A stretch of DNA of 64,000 nt from Thorsellia kenyensis (GCF_042432445.1 NZ_JBHLXE010000108.1:222002-286001); one strand, 5' to 3'; shown: positions 26,896 to 37,141, numbered from the stretch's first letter. Program-made: numbers and translations. The notes: a model not told the origin generated them from the sequence alone.

Positions 26896-27360
26896 TTACA
26901 AACTTTCGATAAATTCTTCATCTAATGTCTCAAAAGCCAATTTTAAAATGTTGGCAAATTCTAAATAGGACGGTGTACTTGATAGAGCGGGAGGATTTTG
27001 ACCTGACTCGTTCAGTTTTTGATGAATTTCCTTGAGCCATTCGTTGAGCGATGTTGGTATAGGGGATGATGCCCTTTTACCTAACCAATAGAGGCACTGA
27101 ATGGGAATTGATAATGCAAACGTGGCTGCAGTCGTTGCAATCGCTAAATTTGCATTGAGCATTAAAGCCCAACAAATTGAAAAAACGGCCAAAGGCGGCA
27201 TGCCTCTAATAGCAAAGCCCGTTATCTTGATAACATGATATTCTTTAAAAATAAGAGATAACAGTTTTATACGAGGAAAGGTTTTTCTGTAGTTTTGCCC
27301 CTGTCTGAGTAACGCCCAGAATGAATCTTTAGGAGGGCGAGGAGGAATCTGTATCGACAT
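26896..27360 (-). CDS. yfbV: UPF0208 family membrane protein YfbV
   Basis: Small inner-membrane protein with two hydrophobic segments. FWALLRQGQNYRKTFP, AIRGMPPLAVFSICW and LYWLGKRASSPIPTSL match YfbV. The frame is open to 27456, but ATG 27360 gives 154 residues, near the E. coli length of 151; ATG 27396 is an alternative. Divergent from ackA, the usual enteric order. Its biochemical role is not established. Confidence 0.88.
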   Translation of the reverse strand: MSIQIPPRPPKDSFWALLRQGQNYRKTFPRIKLLSLIFKEYHVIKITGFAIRGMPPLAVFSICWALMLNANLAIATTAATFALSIPIQCLYWLGKRASSPIPTSLNEWLKEIHQKLNESGQNPPALSSTPSYLEFANILKLAFETLDEEFIESL

Positions 27361-27554
27361 TTTAATAGATATACCTAAGTTAGATGAATGAGTCATTGTT
27401 ATTTTTAAAAATATTATCATGTAGGCAAGTAAAGATACAAATGATATTTTCCCCAATATAATTCACAATATTGTATAATTAATCTGCCAGGTACGATTCG
27501 TATCTATTGTTATTTTAAAACCATCTACTTTTCACTCTTTGCTAGGAAAATTTT

Positions 27555-28784
27555 ATGTCAAATACTGTTGAAACCCAAGAAGCCATTCTTGTTTTAAATT
27601 GTGGTAGCTCATCTTTGAAATTTGCTATTGTAGACGCCTTAAATGGACACTTTTATTTGAATGGTTTGGCTGAATGTTTAGGTCTTGCTGATGCAAGAAT
27701 AAAATGGAAATTAGACTTAGGTGGAGATGTTCAAAAGTCAGAAGCACAATTAGGTGATGGCGCGGCTCATGCCTCTGCACTCAGTTTTATTGTTGATAAA
27801 ATACTAAGTACTAATTCTTCACTAGCAAACAAGATTACAGCGATTGGTCATAGAATTGTCCATGGTGGTGAAAATTTTACTCAATCAACTGTTATTACTG
27901 AGACAGTGGTTAAAGGAATTGAAGACGCTATTTCATTTGCTCCATTGCATAATCCTGCTGGCATTATTGGGATTCAGGAAGCAAAAAAAGCGTTCCCTCA
28001 TTTAAGTGAAAAGCATGTTGCTGTGTTTGATACCGCTTTTCATCAAACGATGCCAGAATCCTCATTTTTATATGCTTTACCTTATCAGCTTTATAAAGAA
28101 CATGGAGTCAGGCGCTATGGTGCTCATGGAACAAGTCATCTATTTGTAAGTAGAGAAGCCGCTAAATTTTTAAATAAACCGATCGAAAAGACGAATATTA
28201 TTACTTGCCACCTTGGTAATGGGAGTTCCATCACGGCGATAAAAAATGGTCAAAGTGTCGATACCTCTATGGGGTTAACTCCTTTAGAAGGCCTTGTAAT
28301 GGGAACTCGTAGTGGGGATATGGATCCAGCAATTATTTTTTATTTGCATGATACGCTTGGCATGTCTGTGGATAAAATTAATGCCATGCTAACAAAGGAA
28401 TCTGGTCTTCTGGGTATTACCGAAGTCACCAGTGATTGTCGCTATGTAGAAGATAATTATGGTAAAAAAGAGGATGCTACCCGTGCGATGGATATATTTT
28501 GTCATAGATTAGCTAAATATATTGCGAGTTATACAACTCTTTTAGATGGTCAACTTGATGCGATTGTTTTTACAGGTGGTATTGGGGAAAATTCAGCACT
28601 AGTCAGAGAACTTACACTGAAAAAACTAGGTTTACTCGGAATTTTTTGTGACGATGAACGTAATCTAGCAACAAGGTTTGGTAAATCAGGTCTAATTACC
28701 AAAGACAGTAGCCGCTTAGCTCTAGTTATTCCAACCAATGAAGAATGGGTCATCGCGCAAGATACTGCAGCGTTAACAAAATAG
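27555..28784 (+). CDS. ackA: Acetate kinase
   Basis: Makes ATP from acetyl phosphate. ILVLNCGSSSLKFAIVD at the N-terminus, GHRIVHGGENF, HNPAGIIGI, FDTAFHQTMP, catalytic region GAHGTSHLFVSREA, HLGNGSSITAI and FTGGIGENSALVR. 409 residues. A possible TATAAT lies at 27474-27479. pta follows 26 bases downstream. Confidence 0.98.
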   Translation: MSNTVETQEAILVLNCGSSSLKFAIVDALNGHFYLNGLAECLGLADARIKWKLDLGGDVQKSEAQLGDGAAHASALSFIVDKILSTNSSLANKITAIGHRIVHGGENFTQSTVITETVVKGIEDAISFAPLHNPAGIIGIQEAKKAFPHLSEKHVAVFDTAFHQTMPESSFLYALPYQLYKEHGVRRYGAHGTSHLFVSREAAKFLNKPIEKTNIITCHLGNGSSITAIKNGQSVDTSMGLTPLEGLVMGTRSGDMDPAIIFYLHDTLGMSVDKINAMLTKESGLLGITEVTSDCRYVEDNYGKKEDATRAMDIFCHRLAKYIASYTTLLDGQLDAIVFTGGIGENSALVRELTLKKLGLLGIFCDDERNLATRFGKSGLITKDSSRLALVIPTNEEWVIAQDTAALTK

Positions 28785-28810
28785 TGTTAATTTAATAAAA
28801 AGGATTCGAT

Positions 28811-30961
28811 ATGCCACAAGCCAGAACTATAATGCTCATTCCAACAAGTGTTGGGGTGGGATTAACCAGTGTAAGCCTAGGTATGGTTCATGCCATGGAA
28901 CAAAAAGGGATGAGTGTCAGCTTTTTTAAACCCATAGCACAGACTTATCATGACATTGATGCCCCAGATCATACTTCTGAAATTTTAAAGGCTAATTCTT
29001 CAATCTCTATCGGTGAATCTATAGAGATGAAAAAGGCTGAGGCACTATTAGGTACTGATCAAGAAGATGAACTTTTAGAAGAAATATTAAATCGCTTTCA
29101 TCAAAATAATGATGGAAATGAAATTGCTTTGATAGAAGGTATAGTCCCAACACGTCGACATGAATTTGCTAATCATTTGAATTTTCAAATCGCAAAAACA
29201 CTGGATGCTGAGATTATCTTTGTAATGGCGCTTGGAAATGAAGGGCCAGAACAGATAAAAAAACGTTTAGAAATTGCAACTGCTTCTATAGGGGGAACAA
29301 AAAATCCTCATATCATGGGGGTCATTATTAATAAGTTAAATGCCCCAGTTGATGATATGGGACGTTTAAGACCCGATTTGTCAGATATCTTTGAAGATAA
29401 TGATAAAATTGGCGCTCAAAAAGTAAAAATTAACCCATCAGATCTACAAATTCATTGTCCTTTACCCATTTTAGCGACGATACCTTGGAATCCAGAGTTA
29501 ATAGCGACCAGAGCAATTGATTTGGCTAAACACTTAAATGCACGTGTTATAAATGAAGGTGATATTGCTAAAAGGCGAATCAAATCTGTGACTTTCTGCT
29601 CGCGTAGTATTCCAACGATGCTTTCTTTATTTCGCTCTGGTTCATTGCTTGTTACCTCTGCAGATAGGCCTGAGGTGCTTGTTGCGATCAGTTTATCAGC
29701 TATGAATGGAGTAGAAATAGGTGCAGTATTATTAACAGGTGGATATGAATTAGATGCGAGAATTACGCGATTATGCGAACAAGCATTTAAAACAGGTTTG
29801 CCTGTATTTCTTGTGGACACAAATACCTGGCAAACTTCATTAAATCTTCAGAACATCAATTTGCAAGTACCACCTTCTGATAAAGAACGCGCACAAAAAA
29901 TAATGCATTTTGTCGCTGAACAGATGAATGCAAATTGGATTGAAAAGATGACAGCTAACTCAAAAAGAGCCAGACGTCTCTCACCTGCTGCTTTTAGATT
30001 TCAACTCACTGAATATGCTCGTAAAGCCAACAAATGTATCGTTTTACCTGAAGGGAATGAGCCTCGAACCATTAAAGCTGCTGTGATTTGTGCTGAACGC
30101 GGTATTGCCAGGACTATTCTTTTAGGAGAAGCGGATGAGATTAATCATATCGCTGAGTCACAAGGATTAATATTACCGTCATCTGTACAAATCATGAGCC
30201 CTAAATCAATTCGAGGTAATTATGTCGATAGATTGGTGGAGCTTAGAAAAAGTAAAGGCATTACTGAAGTGGTTGCAAAAGAACAATTGCGAGATAATGT
30301 TATGCTTGGCACCATGATGTTAGAACGTGGTGAAGTGGATGGACTAGTTTCAGGTGCAGTAAATACAACGGCTAACACCATTCGTCCACCGCTACAAATC
30401 ATTAAAACAGCCCCAGGTAGTTCAATTGTTTCTTCTGTATTTTTTATGCTATTACCTGAACAAGTACTAGTATACGGCGACTGTGCTATTAATCCTGATC
30501 CTACTGCAGAGCAATTAGCTGAAATAGCTATTCAATCAGCAGATTCTGCCACTGCTTTTGGTATTGAACCTAAAGTGGCTATGATATCCTACTCTACCGG
30601 TACTTCTGGAGCAGGAAGTGATGTGGATAAGGTCAGAGAAGCAACTGAAATCGCAAAAGCTAAGCGACCAGATCTTATTATTGATGGGCCGCTGCAATAT
30701 GATGCTGCTGTAATGGCTGATGTCGCCCGTTCTAAAGCACCAGACTCTCCTGTAGCAGGTAAAGCAACCGTATTTATCTTCCCAGATTTAAATACAGGGA
30801 ATACGACCTACAAAGCGGTTCAACGTTCAGCGAATTTAATTTCGATTGGACCCATGCTGCAAGGAATGAGAAAGCCAGTTAATGACCTGTCAAGAGGTGC
30901 GCTGGTAGATGATATTGTTTACACGATTGCACTGACAGCAATTCAAGCTACGCAATCTTAA
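28811..30961 (+). CDS. pta: Phosphate acetyltransferase
   Basis: Acetyl-CoA + phosphate to acetyl phosphate; with AckA it yields ATP from PflB product. Three-part long form, 716 residues: N-terminal P-loop-like domain (MLIPTSVGVGLTSVSLGM), DRTGG middle domain (about 220-345) and C-terminal PTA catalytic domain (about 385-712; VLPEGNEPRTIKAA, MLERGEVDGLVSGAVNTTANTIRP cut across motifs, SYSTGTSGAG). AAAAAGGA precedes the start. Confidence 0.97.
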   Translation: MPQARTIMLIPTSVGVGLTSVSLGMVHAMEQKGMSVSFFKPIAQTYHDIDAPDHTSEILKANSSISIGESIEMKKAEALLGTDQEDELLEEILNRFHQNNDGNEIALIEGIVPTRRHEFANHLNFQIAKTLDAEIIFVMALGNEGPEQIKKRLEIATASIGGTKNPHIMGVIINKLNAPVDDMGRLRPDLSDIFEDNDKIGAQKVKINPSDLQIHCPLPILATIPWNPELIATRAIDLAKHLNARVINEGDIAKRRIKSVTFCSRSIPTMLSLFRSGSLLVTSADRPEVLVAISLSAMNGVEIGAVLLTGGYELDARITRLCEQAFKTGLPVFLVDTNTWQTSLNLQNINLQVPPSDKERAQKIMHFVAEQMNANWIEKMTANSKRARRLSPAAFRFQLTEYARKANKCIVLPEGNEPRTIKAAVICAERGIARTILLGEADEINHIAESQGLILPSSVQIMSPKSIRGNYVDRLVELRKSKGITEVVAKEQLRDNVMLGTMMLERGEVDGLVSGAVNTTANTIRPPLQIIKTAPGSSIVSSVFFMLLPEQVLVYGDCAINPDPTAEQLAEIAIQSADSATAFGIEPKVAMISYSTGTSGAGSDVDKVREATEIAKAKRPDLIIDGPLQYDAAVMADVARSKAPDSPVAGKATVFIFPDLNTGNTTYKAVQRSANLISIGPMLQGMRKPVNDLSRGALVDDIVYTIALTAIQATQS

Positions 30962-31009
30962 ATGGTATGGACTTTTTAGTTATTGCTTGAATCCATTATT
31001 TCAATAATT

Positions 31010-31052
31010 AGCCATAAAAGAATCATATGAACAGTGTATTCTGTTATGGCTT
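31010..31052 (+). terminator. Probable terminator of ackA-pta
   Basis: Imperfect stem AGCCATAA...AGAAT / ATTCT...TTATGGCT followed by TCTTT, about 50 bases after the pta stop. Confidence 0.55.
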
Positions 31053-31862
31053 CTTTAAATGTATGCTTCAGATGAACGCAGGTCAAATCATTTTTTTCAA
31101 CAAAAATTTTAAATTTTTTGATTTTATTTTGTGATTATTGCATTGTTTCACTTGGTTTGAATGAAAGCAACTCATCTGTATCTTTGTTAAGGCAAGAGGG
31201 GGAGTTTAGTTAATATATCTCTCAGATATATTGTTTAGAATTGAGACAATTTAGTCTTGCTGTTGCCTGAAAGCTTTAAATATTTGTCATATTTTACCTG
31301 TAGCAAATGGATCTGCAAAAAACAGTTTTTCTACTGTGTACAATCCCTTAGAAACTTTACTCAATGTGATTATTATCCCTACGCACAACCTCCATCCTTT
31401 TTTTCGTTTAGGCGAATAATAGGTGCTTTGATAAGCAACTATAAAACTAGGAACAAAAAACTACTTGAGTCGTAAATTGTAGATACTTTCAGGGATTTTT
31501 TATGTCGAGGGACTTACCCTTCCCCCCCCATTTTATAGCATTTAAATCAATTGATTATGCTAAAGTGATCACATAAAAAACCATTTATTAGTGGCTAATA
31601 TAAATAATCAAACCATTTTTGGACAAGCAGATGAAGTTGCCGGGTTAGCAAGAATCTTAAAAGCTAATATGGTTAAAACAAGAAGTTTTTCCTTATGCAG
31701 AGAGATACGAATATAATAGTTTAATCCTAAATTTGAAAGAGTATCGATTCGTGCCCATATTAGAATAATTAAATGAATATTTGAAAGGCTTTTTTCATTT
31801 CAATGTGCGTTTTCTAAGCTTGCTAAATGAGGACGACCTTGAGAGATGATGAGGTAAATATT
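31053..31862. other. Gene-poor region with short coding relics at most
   Basis: About 800 AT-rich bases without a gene I can support. Seen in it: a 9-bp inverted repeat AATATATCT-CTC-AGATATATT at 31212-31232; a C8 run at 31522-31529; and an interrupted reading frame. From GTG 31591 it encodes about 41 residues (GQADEVAGLARILKANMVKT near its start), and a one-base shift near 31705 would continue it for about 20 more (YNSLILNLKEYRF). I do not recognise the protein; it may be a decayed gene or chance. Confidence 0.4.
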
Positions 31863-32732
31863 GTGATAAAAGTAGTTGCCACTATTTTGCTGTTATTGGG
31901 CATTTTGGGCTATGTTCAGGCAAAGCCCATAGACTGTTATGACAAATCGCTTAGTGAAGAATGTGAATTAACTTTCAACAGAGAGGCTAACTTTGAAAAC
32001 TTTTATCATCAGAATCTTTATGTAAGTGCAACACAACAGCCATTTTTTAAGGAAAAAAGCATAGAAGGGATGCGCTCAGGAACTATTTTAAGGAAACTGG
32101 GTGATAAATTCATATTTCAGACATGGAGCTCCTCAGTAGGTATTCATTCTGAGCACGTGTTAGTTATGGAGTATTCAGAAAATGAGCTAACCGTCGTGAA
32201 ATCTTTATATGTATGGGATGAATTCAATCACGATATCAAATTTAATAAAGTACAAAACTACGGTAAAGAATGTGAGCTGAATATAAAAGTCAATTCTGAT
32301 GATTATGAGGAATTTTCTGAACTATTTAGTAATGTTAAAAAAATATGTGATGAATTAATTAAACCCTACACTGCTGAAATTCCAAATGCATATGGAAATG
32401 TTTTTTATATAAAATCTTACGAAAATAATAAGATCTCTCTAAAAAAAGTATTTTTTCCCAATAAGGGTAACGTTCTTTTAGAATTAGCCTGTATCGAAAA
32501 TTGTGGCACTAATACTCAACGATATTTTGGCGAAATTGATAATAAATACCCTTTCATTCTAGAGTATGATTTGACTGCTCCTAAAGACAAAGGCGAGTAT
32601 TATTATTTAAAGTTTGAAAATGAAATTCCAATTTCAGGTAGTCAATCGAACGGAGGGCATACTCTTTATGCATTAGGATCTCATAAAATCAAAACAGAAT
32701 CTTTTGTATTAAGATCAAACCAAGAAGGATAA
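31863..32732 (+). CDS. Unrecognised secreted cysteine-containing protein
   Basis: I do not recognise a family. The frame is open from 31827, but GTG 31863 is preferred: it has GAGGT at a proper distance and starts a clean signal peptide (VIKVVATILLLLGILGYVQA, cleavage before KPIDC). The mature protein is about 270 residues with six cysteines (in IDCY, EEC, KEC, KIC, LAC, ENC), an even number that fits disulfides in the periplasm or outside. No lipobox and no further membrane segment. The composition is Lys/Glu/Asn/Tyr-rich. It stands alone between ackA-pta and arcA with long empty flanks, which suggests an accessory gene. Confidence 0.6.
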   Translation: MIKVVATILLLLGILGYVQAKPIDCYDKSLSEECELTFNREANFENFYHQNLYVSATQQPFFKEKSIEGMRSGTILRKLGDKFIFQTWSSSVGIHSEHVLVMEYSENELTVVKSLYVWDEFNHDIKFNKVQNYGKECELNIKVNSDDYEEFSELFSNVKKICDELIKPYTAEIPNAYGNVFYIKSYENNKISLKKVFFPNKGNVLLELACIENCGTNTQRYFGEIDNKYPFILEYDLTAPKDKGEYYYLKFENEIPISGSQSNGGHTLYALGSHKIKTESFVLRSNQEG

Positions 32733-33180
32733 CTGGGACTTTGGACAAATTTAAAGACTAAAAAAAATTATCCTGTCTACTTGTATCCAATGGTTTTATA
32801 ACCGAGAGTTTACTCTTCTCATTCAGTAGAAATTGCGCTCAGTTTAGAGAACTCACATTTTTAAAATAGATGCGTTCATTGCGTGCTTGTCTTTAAATTG
32901 AATTATATACTCAGTGGAAATCAAGATGCAGGTTTGAGCATTCCTTAATACTGCTGAATGGTAATTCGAACAATATCTCCCCCTGTACCTTGAAGTAACT
33001 TGAGTATAGCCAGTTGTTTTTTTTTCAAAAAACCTAGTTAGGAAAATATTTCACTAGGATTTCTAATCGCCTGCAACAAGATCTCATTTTTGGGGAAATC
33101 TTAGTGTCATTCTGCTCATAGGGCTTTTAACGTGTTAGGATTGAGTTTTAAATGTTATTGAGCATTTTGCATGGCTTTTG
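32733..33180. other. Intergenic region downstream of arcA
   Basis: About 450 bases between the convergent secreted-protein gene and arcA. I see no gene and no convincing terminator, only an A/T-rich stretch with a T9 run at 33017-33025. Confidence 0.4.
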
Positions 33181-33951
33181 TTAGTGCTCAATTTCGCCAG
33201 TAAAGCGATAACCTTCACCATGGACTGTCGCAATGACTTCTGGTGTTTGAGGATGAGATTCAAAGTATTGGCGTAATCGTCTTATAGTGACATCCACCGT
33301 TCTGTCATGTTCTTTAAATTCCCTACCTGTCATTTTTTCGAGTAAGATTTGTCTTGATTGTATTTTTCCTGCATGTAAGCACAAATGATGAAGCGCACGA
33401 TATTCACTTCTAGGTAATTGAAAAGCCTCTCCCGTAGGGCTGATGAGTTGATGACTATCAGTATTTAACTCCCATCCATAGAAATAAATATGTGCACTAG
33501 GCGTATTCGGTTCAACGGATAATTCATTTTGCTTAATTAATTCTTCAGTTCTAAGTAAAGCTTGTTGTTTGGCTTTCATGGTCCTTTGTAATAAATTTCT
33601 TACTCGAATTGTCAACTCTCTTGGATTAAAAGGTTTTGTAATGTAATCATCAGCACCAATTTCAAGCCCTAGAATCTTATCTATTTCGTTATCTCTACCT
33701 GTAAGAAAAATTAAGCCGGCATCAATTTCGTTACGAATTTCTCTTGCAAGAGAAAGACCATTTTTGCCCGGTAAGTTAATATCCAATAGAACTAAATCCA
33801 CCGTATGCGAAGCTAAAAAAAGTTGCATCTGATCGCCATTATTAGCAAGAAGGACGTGGTACCCTTCCGCCTCAAAGAGTGTTTTTAGAGTATTACGTGT
33901 CACTATTTCATCTTCTACAATCAGTAATGTGGGCGTTGTATTATTTATCAT
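33181..33951 (-). CDS. arcA: Aerobic respiration control response regulator ArcA
   Basis: OmpR-type regulator that represses aerobic and activates some fermentative genes; partner of the sensor ArcB. Receiver domain with phospho-acceptor Asp57 (LVLLDINLPGKNG) and TGRDNEIDKILGLEIGADDYI; winged-helix C-terminus with KMTGREFKEHDRTVDVTIRRLR and ATVHGEGYRF. The open frame runs to 34083, but ATG 33951 gives 256 residues and has AGG six bases upstream. pflB and mdh in this window are typical Arc targets. Confidence 0.95.
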   Translation of the reverse strand: MINNTTPTLLIVEDEIVTRNTLKTLFEAEGYHVLLANNGDQMQLFLASHTVDLVLLDINLPGKNGLSLAREIRNEIDAGLIFLTGRDNEIDKILGLEIGADDYITKPFNPRELTIRVRNLLQRTMKAKQQALLRTEELIKQNELSVEPNTPSAHIYFYGWELNTDSHQLISPTGEAFQLPRSEYRALHHLCLHAGKIQSRQILLEKMTGREFKEHDRTVDVTIRRLRQYFESHPQTPEVIATVHGEGYRFTGEIEH

Positions 33952-34132
33952 ACTGGACCTATTTATTATGTTACTCAGAAATAAGGGGGAAATAATCTCA
34001 GTGCTGATGAGTACTATGCATATGAATGTTAACTCAAATGAAAAATTTTTACATTGATTTAACTTAATTTTGAATCTAATCACTCACTTATTTTTTATTG
34101 AAAATGGTGATTTAGGGGATCTTACCAAAAGA

Positions 34133-35083
34133 TTAATACATTCTAGTAATGATAAAGTGATTCAAATCTTTAAGGAACATTAATTTTTCTTCAGAGTGAA
34201 ATAGTTTTTCCTGTGCTAAAAAAGAAATCTGTTTATTTGCTTCTTCTATTAGTTCATGAGCCATTTTTTTTGCTTCATCTAACCCAATAAGACTTGGATA
34301 GGTGTTCTTACCAAGCGCTTCATCGGCGCCTGCGAATTTCCCTAATGTTTTGGTATCGCCAATCACATCTAAAATGTCATCTTGTATTTGAAAAGCTAAG
34401 CCAATAGCTTCTGCATATTTTTCAATCACAGATAGGACAAGGGGAGAATCAAATCGACTTGCTATTACAGGAATCATAGCAGCTGCTTTTATTAGTGCTC
34501 CTGTTTTTAAACGATGAATGTTTTTTAGGTCAGTGAATGTTATCGACTTATTTTCACTTTCAAGATCTAAAACTTGCCCACCACACATACCCATTAAGCC
34601 ACTTGATTTAGCAAGATAATGTAGGATTTTAAGTTGTTTAGATGCATCGACATCCTCTAGAGGCCGAGATAAAATTTCAAATGCAAATGTTTGTAATGCA
34701 TCCCCTGCTAATATTGCATTCGCTTCGCCAAATTTCACATGGCACGTCGGGTTTCCTCTTCTTAATGCATCATCATCCATCGCAGGTAAATCATCATGGA
34801 TAAGCGAGTAGGCATGAATTGATTCTAAGGCTAACGCCATATAATTTAGACTAGAAGCATTAACCCCAAAAAGCTCTCCTATGGTATATAAAAGATGCGG
34901 ACGAATTCTTTTACCACCAAGCAAAAGACCATAGCGCATAGCCTCAATAAGCGATTGAGGGTATTCATTAGCAGATTCTATCAAATTGAATTGATGGGCA
35001 GTAAAAAGATGAAATCTTTCTTGGGTTATTTGTAATGCGCTTTCGAATCTTTGTTTAATAGTCGATACACTAGAATTATTCAT
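34133..35083 (-). CDS. ispA: Farnesyl diphosphate synthase
   Basis: Condenses IPP with DMAPP/GPP to farnesyl diphosphate. First aspartate-rich motif LIHDDLPAMDDDALRRG and second FQIQDDILDVIGD, with GGKRIRPHLLY and the TGALIKAA motif. 316 residues, slightly longer than E. coli. Follows xseB by 25 bases, as in enterics; dxs, which normally comes next, is not here. Confidence 0.96.
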   Translation of the reverse strand: MNNSSVSTIKQRFESALQITQERFHLFTAHQFNLIESANEYPQSLIEAMRYGLLLGGKRIRPHLLYTIGELFGVNASSLNYMALALESIHAYSLIHDDLPAMDDDALRRGNPTCHVKFGEANAILAGDALQTFAFEILSRPLEDVDASKQLKILHYLAKSSGLMGMCGGQVLDLESENKSITFTDLKNIHRLKTGALIKAAAMIPVIASRFDSPLVLSVIEKYAEAIGLAFQIQDDILDVIGDTKTLGKFAGADEALGKNTYPSLIGLDEAKKMAHELIEEANKQISFLAQEKLFHSEEKLMFLKDLNHFIITRMY

Positions 35084-35108
35084 GATATAAATTTAATTTG
35101 TTTGGAAA

Positions 35109-35348
35109 CTAGAAATCAGATAAAGGTGCATTAGCATCATTAGATAGAAGAATTTTGACCCGTTGTTCAGCCTCTTCTAATTTTTTTTGGCTCTGGCGAG
35201 CAAGGGCAATACCTCGTTCAAATTCTATTAATGATTCTTCTAACGGTGATTCGCCTTTTTCTAATTGCTCAACAATTTTTTCTAACTCTTCCATCGATTT
35301 TTCAAACGACAAAGTGTTTTTGTCATCTGGCGTATTTGATGTATTCAT
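35109..35348 (-). CDS. xseB: Exodeoxyribonuclease VII small subunit
   Basis: 79 residues, helical, with the family pattern SFEKSMEELEKIVEQLEKG and SLIEFERGIALAR. Partner of XseA in a single-strand-specific nuclease. First gene of the xseB-ispA operon. Confidence 0.95.
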   Translation of the reverse strand: MNTSNTPDDKNTLSFEKSMEELEKIVEQLEKGESPLEESLIEFERGIALARQSQKKLEEAEQRVKILLSNDANAPLSDF

Positions 35349-35352
35349 ATGA

Positions 35353-35687
35353 TAAATTTTCCTTATGTTTTTGAATTGTTAACTCAGTCTATTTATTCCT
35401 TATCCGATTATACTATGTAAAGCGACAATTGAAAGTTTTATATGGGCAAACCTAAATAGCTTAACAATTTAATTAATATGCCTCAATTACGTTTATCCAA
35501 TGTATTAAGATTTATATTCTAATTTTCTTGTCTAAAATTGGAATTTTATAATTGATCAAAAACGAGTATCCTGATTTGAAATTAAGAGCATGGGTATGGA
35601 TTTTATTCCTGACATATTCGATTGCATTTTTGCACTAAGCATTTTAGACTAGATTTAATTTTTTTATTTTAATTAATTGGGGATAAA
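35353..35687. other. Divergent intergenic region xseB / mutT
   Basis: About 335 AT-rich bases that must hold both promoters. I could not assign elements or any small gene. Confidence 0.4.
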
Positions 35688-36098
35688 ATGTCATCAAATC
35701 TAACTCAGTCAATTGCCATAGGTATCGTAGTTAATCATGTGAATGAAGTCTTCATCGCAACAAGACCAGTACATACAAAATATGGTGGAATGCTTGAATT
35801 CCCTGGAGGAAAAGTTGAATCTAATGAATTACCTGAAGATGCTTTAAAAAGAGAGCTATTAGAGGAGATAGGTCTTGAAATATTAAAATACCGTTTATTT
35901 CACATTGAAGAAAAAAAAGCATCATCTGAAAATAAACCTAATGTTAAATTGTATTTTTATCTAGTCGAAGAATGGAAGAATACCCCTTATGGTAAGGAAG
36001 GACAGGATGTAAAATGGCATATTATTAGCTCATTAGATCCTAAAAAATTTCCACCATTAAATATCACGGTAATTGAGCGATTAAAAAATTTGACTTAG
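35688..36098 (+). CDS. mutT: 8-oxo-dGTP diphosphatase MutT (Nudix)
   Basis: Removes oxidised dGTP from the nucleotide pool. Complete Nudix box: GGKVESNELPEDALKRE followed by LLEEIGLE (pattern GX5EX7REXXEEXG). EFPGG precedes it, typical of MutT. 136 residues. GGGGATAAA precedes the ATG. The neighbouring genes are not the enteric secA neighbours. Confidence 0.92.
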   Translation: MSSNLTQSIAIGIVVNHVNEVFIATRPVHTKYGGMLEFPGGKVESNELPEDALKRELLEEIGLEILKYRLFHIEEKKASSENKPNVKLYFYLVEEWKNTPYGKEGQDVKWHIISSLDPKKFPPLNITVIERLKNLT

Positions 36099-36197
36099 TG
36101 CTCTTTTAAAGAATAAAAAAACGATTTCCTTAAAAACGTAAATTCTTCGATTAATTAGACTTGATTTTTAATTAAAATTCACTATCATAGTCTTATT

Positions 36198-36274
36198 CGG
36201 TGTGTAGCGCAGCTTGGTAGCGCATCAGCATGGGGTGTTGAGGGTCGGAGGTTCAAATCCTCTCACACCGACCA
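36198..36274 (+). tRNA. tRNA-Pro (anticodon GGG)
   Basis: 77 bases including an encoded CCA end. Acceptor stem CGGTGTG/CACACCG, D arm GCGC...GCGC, anticodon stem TCAGC/GTTGA (one G-T pair) with loop ATGGGGT giving anticodon GGG, T arm GGAGG-TTCAAAT-CCTCT. Reads proline CCC/CCU codons. Confidence 0.96.
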
Positions 36275-36318
36275 AATCAATAAACTGCATTAAATTTTAA
36301 TGACCACTTACAAACAAG

Positions 36319-36353
36319 AAACCCGCGCCAAAACTAGGTTAGCGGGTTTTTTT
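36319..36353 (+). terminator. Terminator of the tRNA-Pro transcript
   Basis: AAACCCGC / GCGGGTTT stem followed by T, starting 44 bases after the tRNA. The following 36354-36717 holds no gene I can support before the cytochrome b562 start. Confidence 0.8.
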
Positions 36354-36717
36354 ATGCCTTTTAGTCGCTATTATCAGCCTTTAATAAACGGTTTCAGCTT
36401 GATTGTTTGGTAACACGTGCAGTAACATGAAAACGTCCATTTAAAAAAATATAAAATAATTTATTTAAATGCCATTACTTATAAGATCTCTCAAATGATT
36501 AAATTATAGGGAAGCTAAGACTAAAATTATTCTAAATATTATAGAGGCCAGTTAGCCATGTTTTATTTTTTAAATAATTCTTAGGCTGAAGAAATGTTAT
36601 GCATTGTAAGCAGATAATTTTCATGGTAGGATTTAGACAGTGGAGGTTGAGAATGGTTGCCTTTTGTGTCACTCTCAATTTCATCAACCAAAGACAATCA
36701 ATTATCCAGGAGATATC

Positions 36718-37092
36718 ATGCGTAAATCACTTCTTGCAATAATAACGGCTGCAATTATGAGTTTATCTTTCACTGCTTCGGCGGATTTAACAACTCATAT
36801 GCAATCATTAGCTAAACAATTTCAAATTGTTAATACTACAGAAGATTCGGCTGAATTTATCGCGGCTTTAGACGCCATGCGTACTGATGCCCAAGCAGCA
36901 TCAGAAATTCTTCCTGGTTCTTTAACGGAAAATAGCGAGGAAGTTAAAAATTATAAACAAGGCTATAATGATTTAATCGCTGCAATTGACGCTGCAGCTG
37001 AACTTGCTAAAGCAGGAAAAATGGCTGAAGCAAAAGTTGCTGCAGAAAAAATTGCTGAAGTGCGCAATACTAATCACAAACAATTTCGCTAA
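36718..37092 (+). CDS. cybC: Soluble cytochrome b562
   Basis: Periplasmic four-helix-bundle heme protein. Signal peptide at residues 1-22 or so (MRKSLLAIITAAIMSLSFTA). Heme-iron ligands are Met28 in DLTTHMQSL and His120 in NTNHKQFR, the equivalents of Met7 and His102 in mature E. coli b562. 124 residues. ATG 36718 has AGGAG upstream; the open frame to 36640 is upstream noise. No c-type CxxCH, so heme is not covalently bound that way. Physiological partner unknown. Confidence 0.9.
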   Translation: MRKSLLAIITAAIMSLSFTASADLTTHMQSLAKQFQIVNTTEDSAEFIAALDAMRTDAQAASEILPGSLTENSEEVKNYKQGYNDLIAAIDAAAELAKAGKMAEAKVAAEKIAEVRNTNHKQFR

Positions 37093-37141
37093 TTAGCTTA
37101 GATTATCTTAGGATAAAAGCGAATTGTACTCAGTTACATTA

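Noticed and set aside
31257..31475. 72-codon plus-strand frame in the gap after pta
   Set aside because: No ribosome binding site, odd composition and no recognisable motif; probably chance in AT-rich DNA.
33952..34083. N-terminal extension of ArcA in the open frame
   Set aside because: The extension is hydrophobic noise; ATG 33951 with AGG upstream gives the exact family N-terminus.
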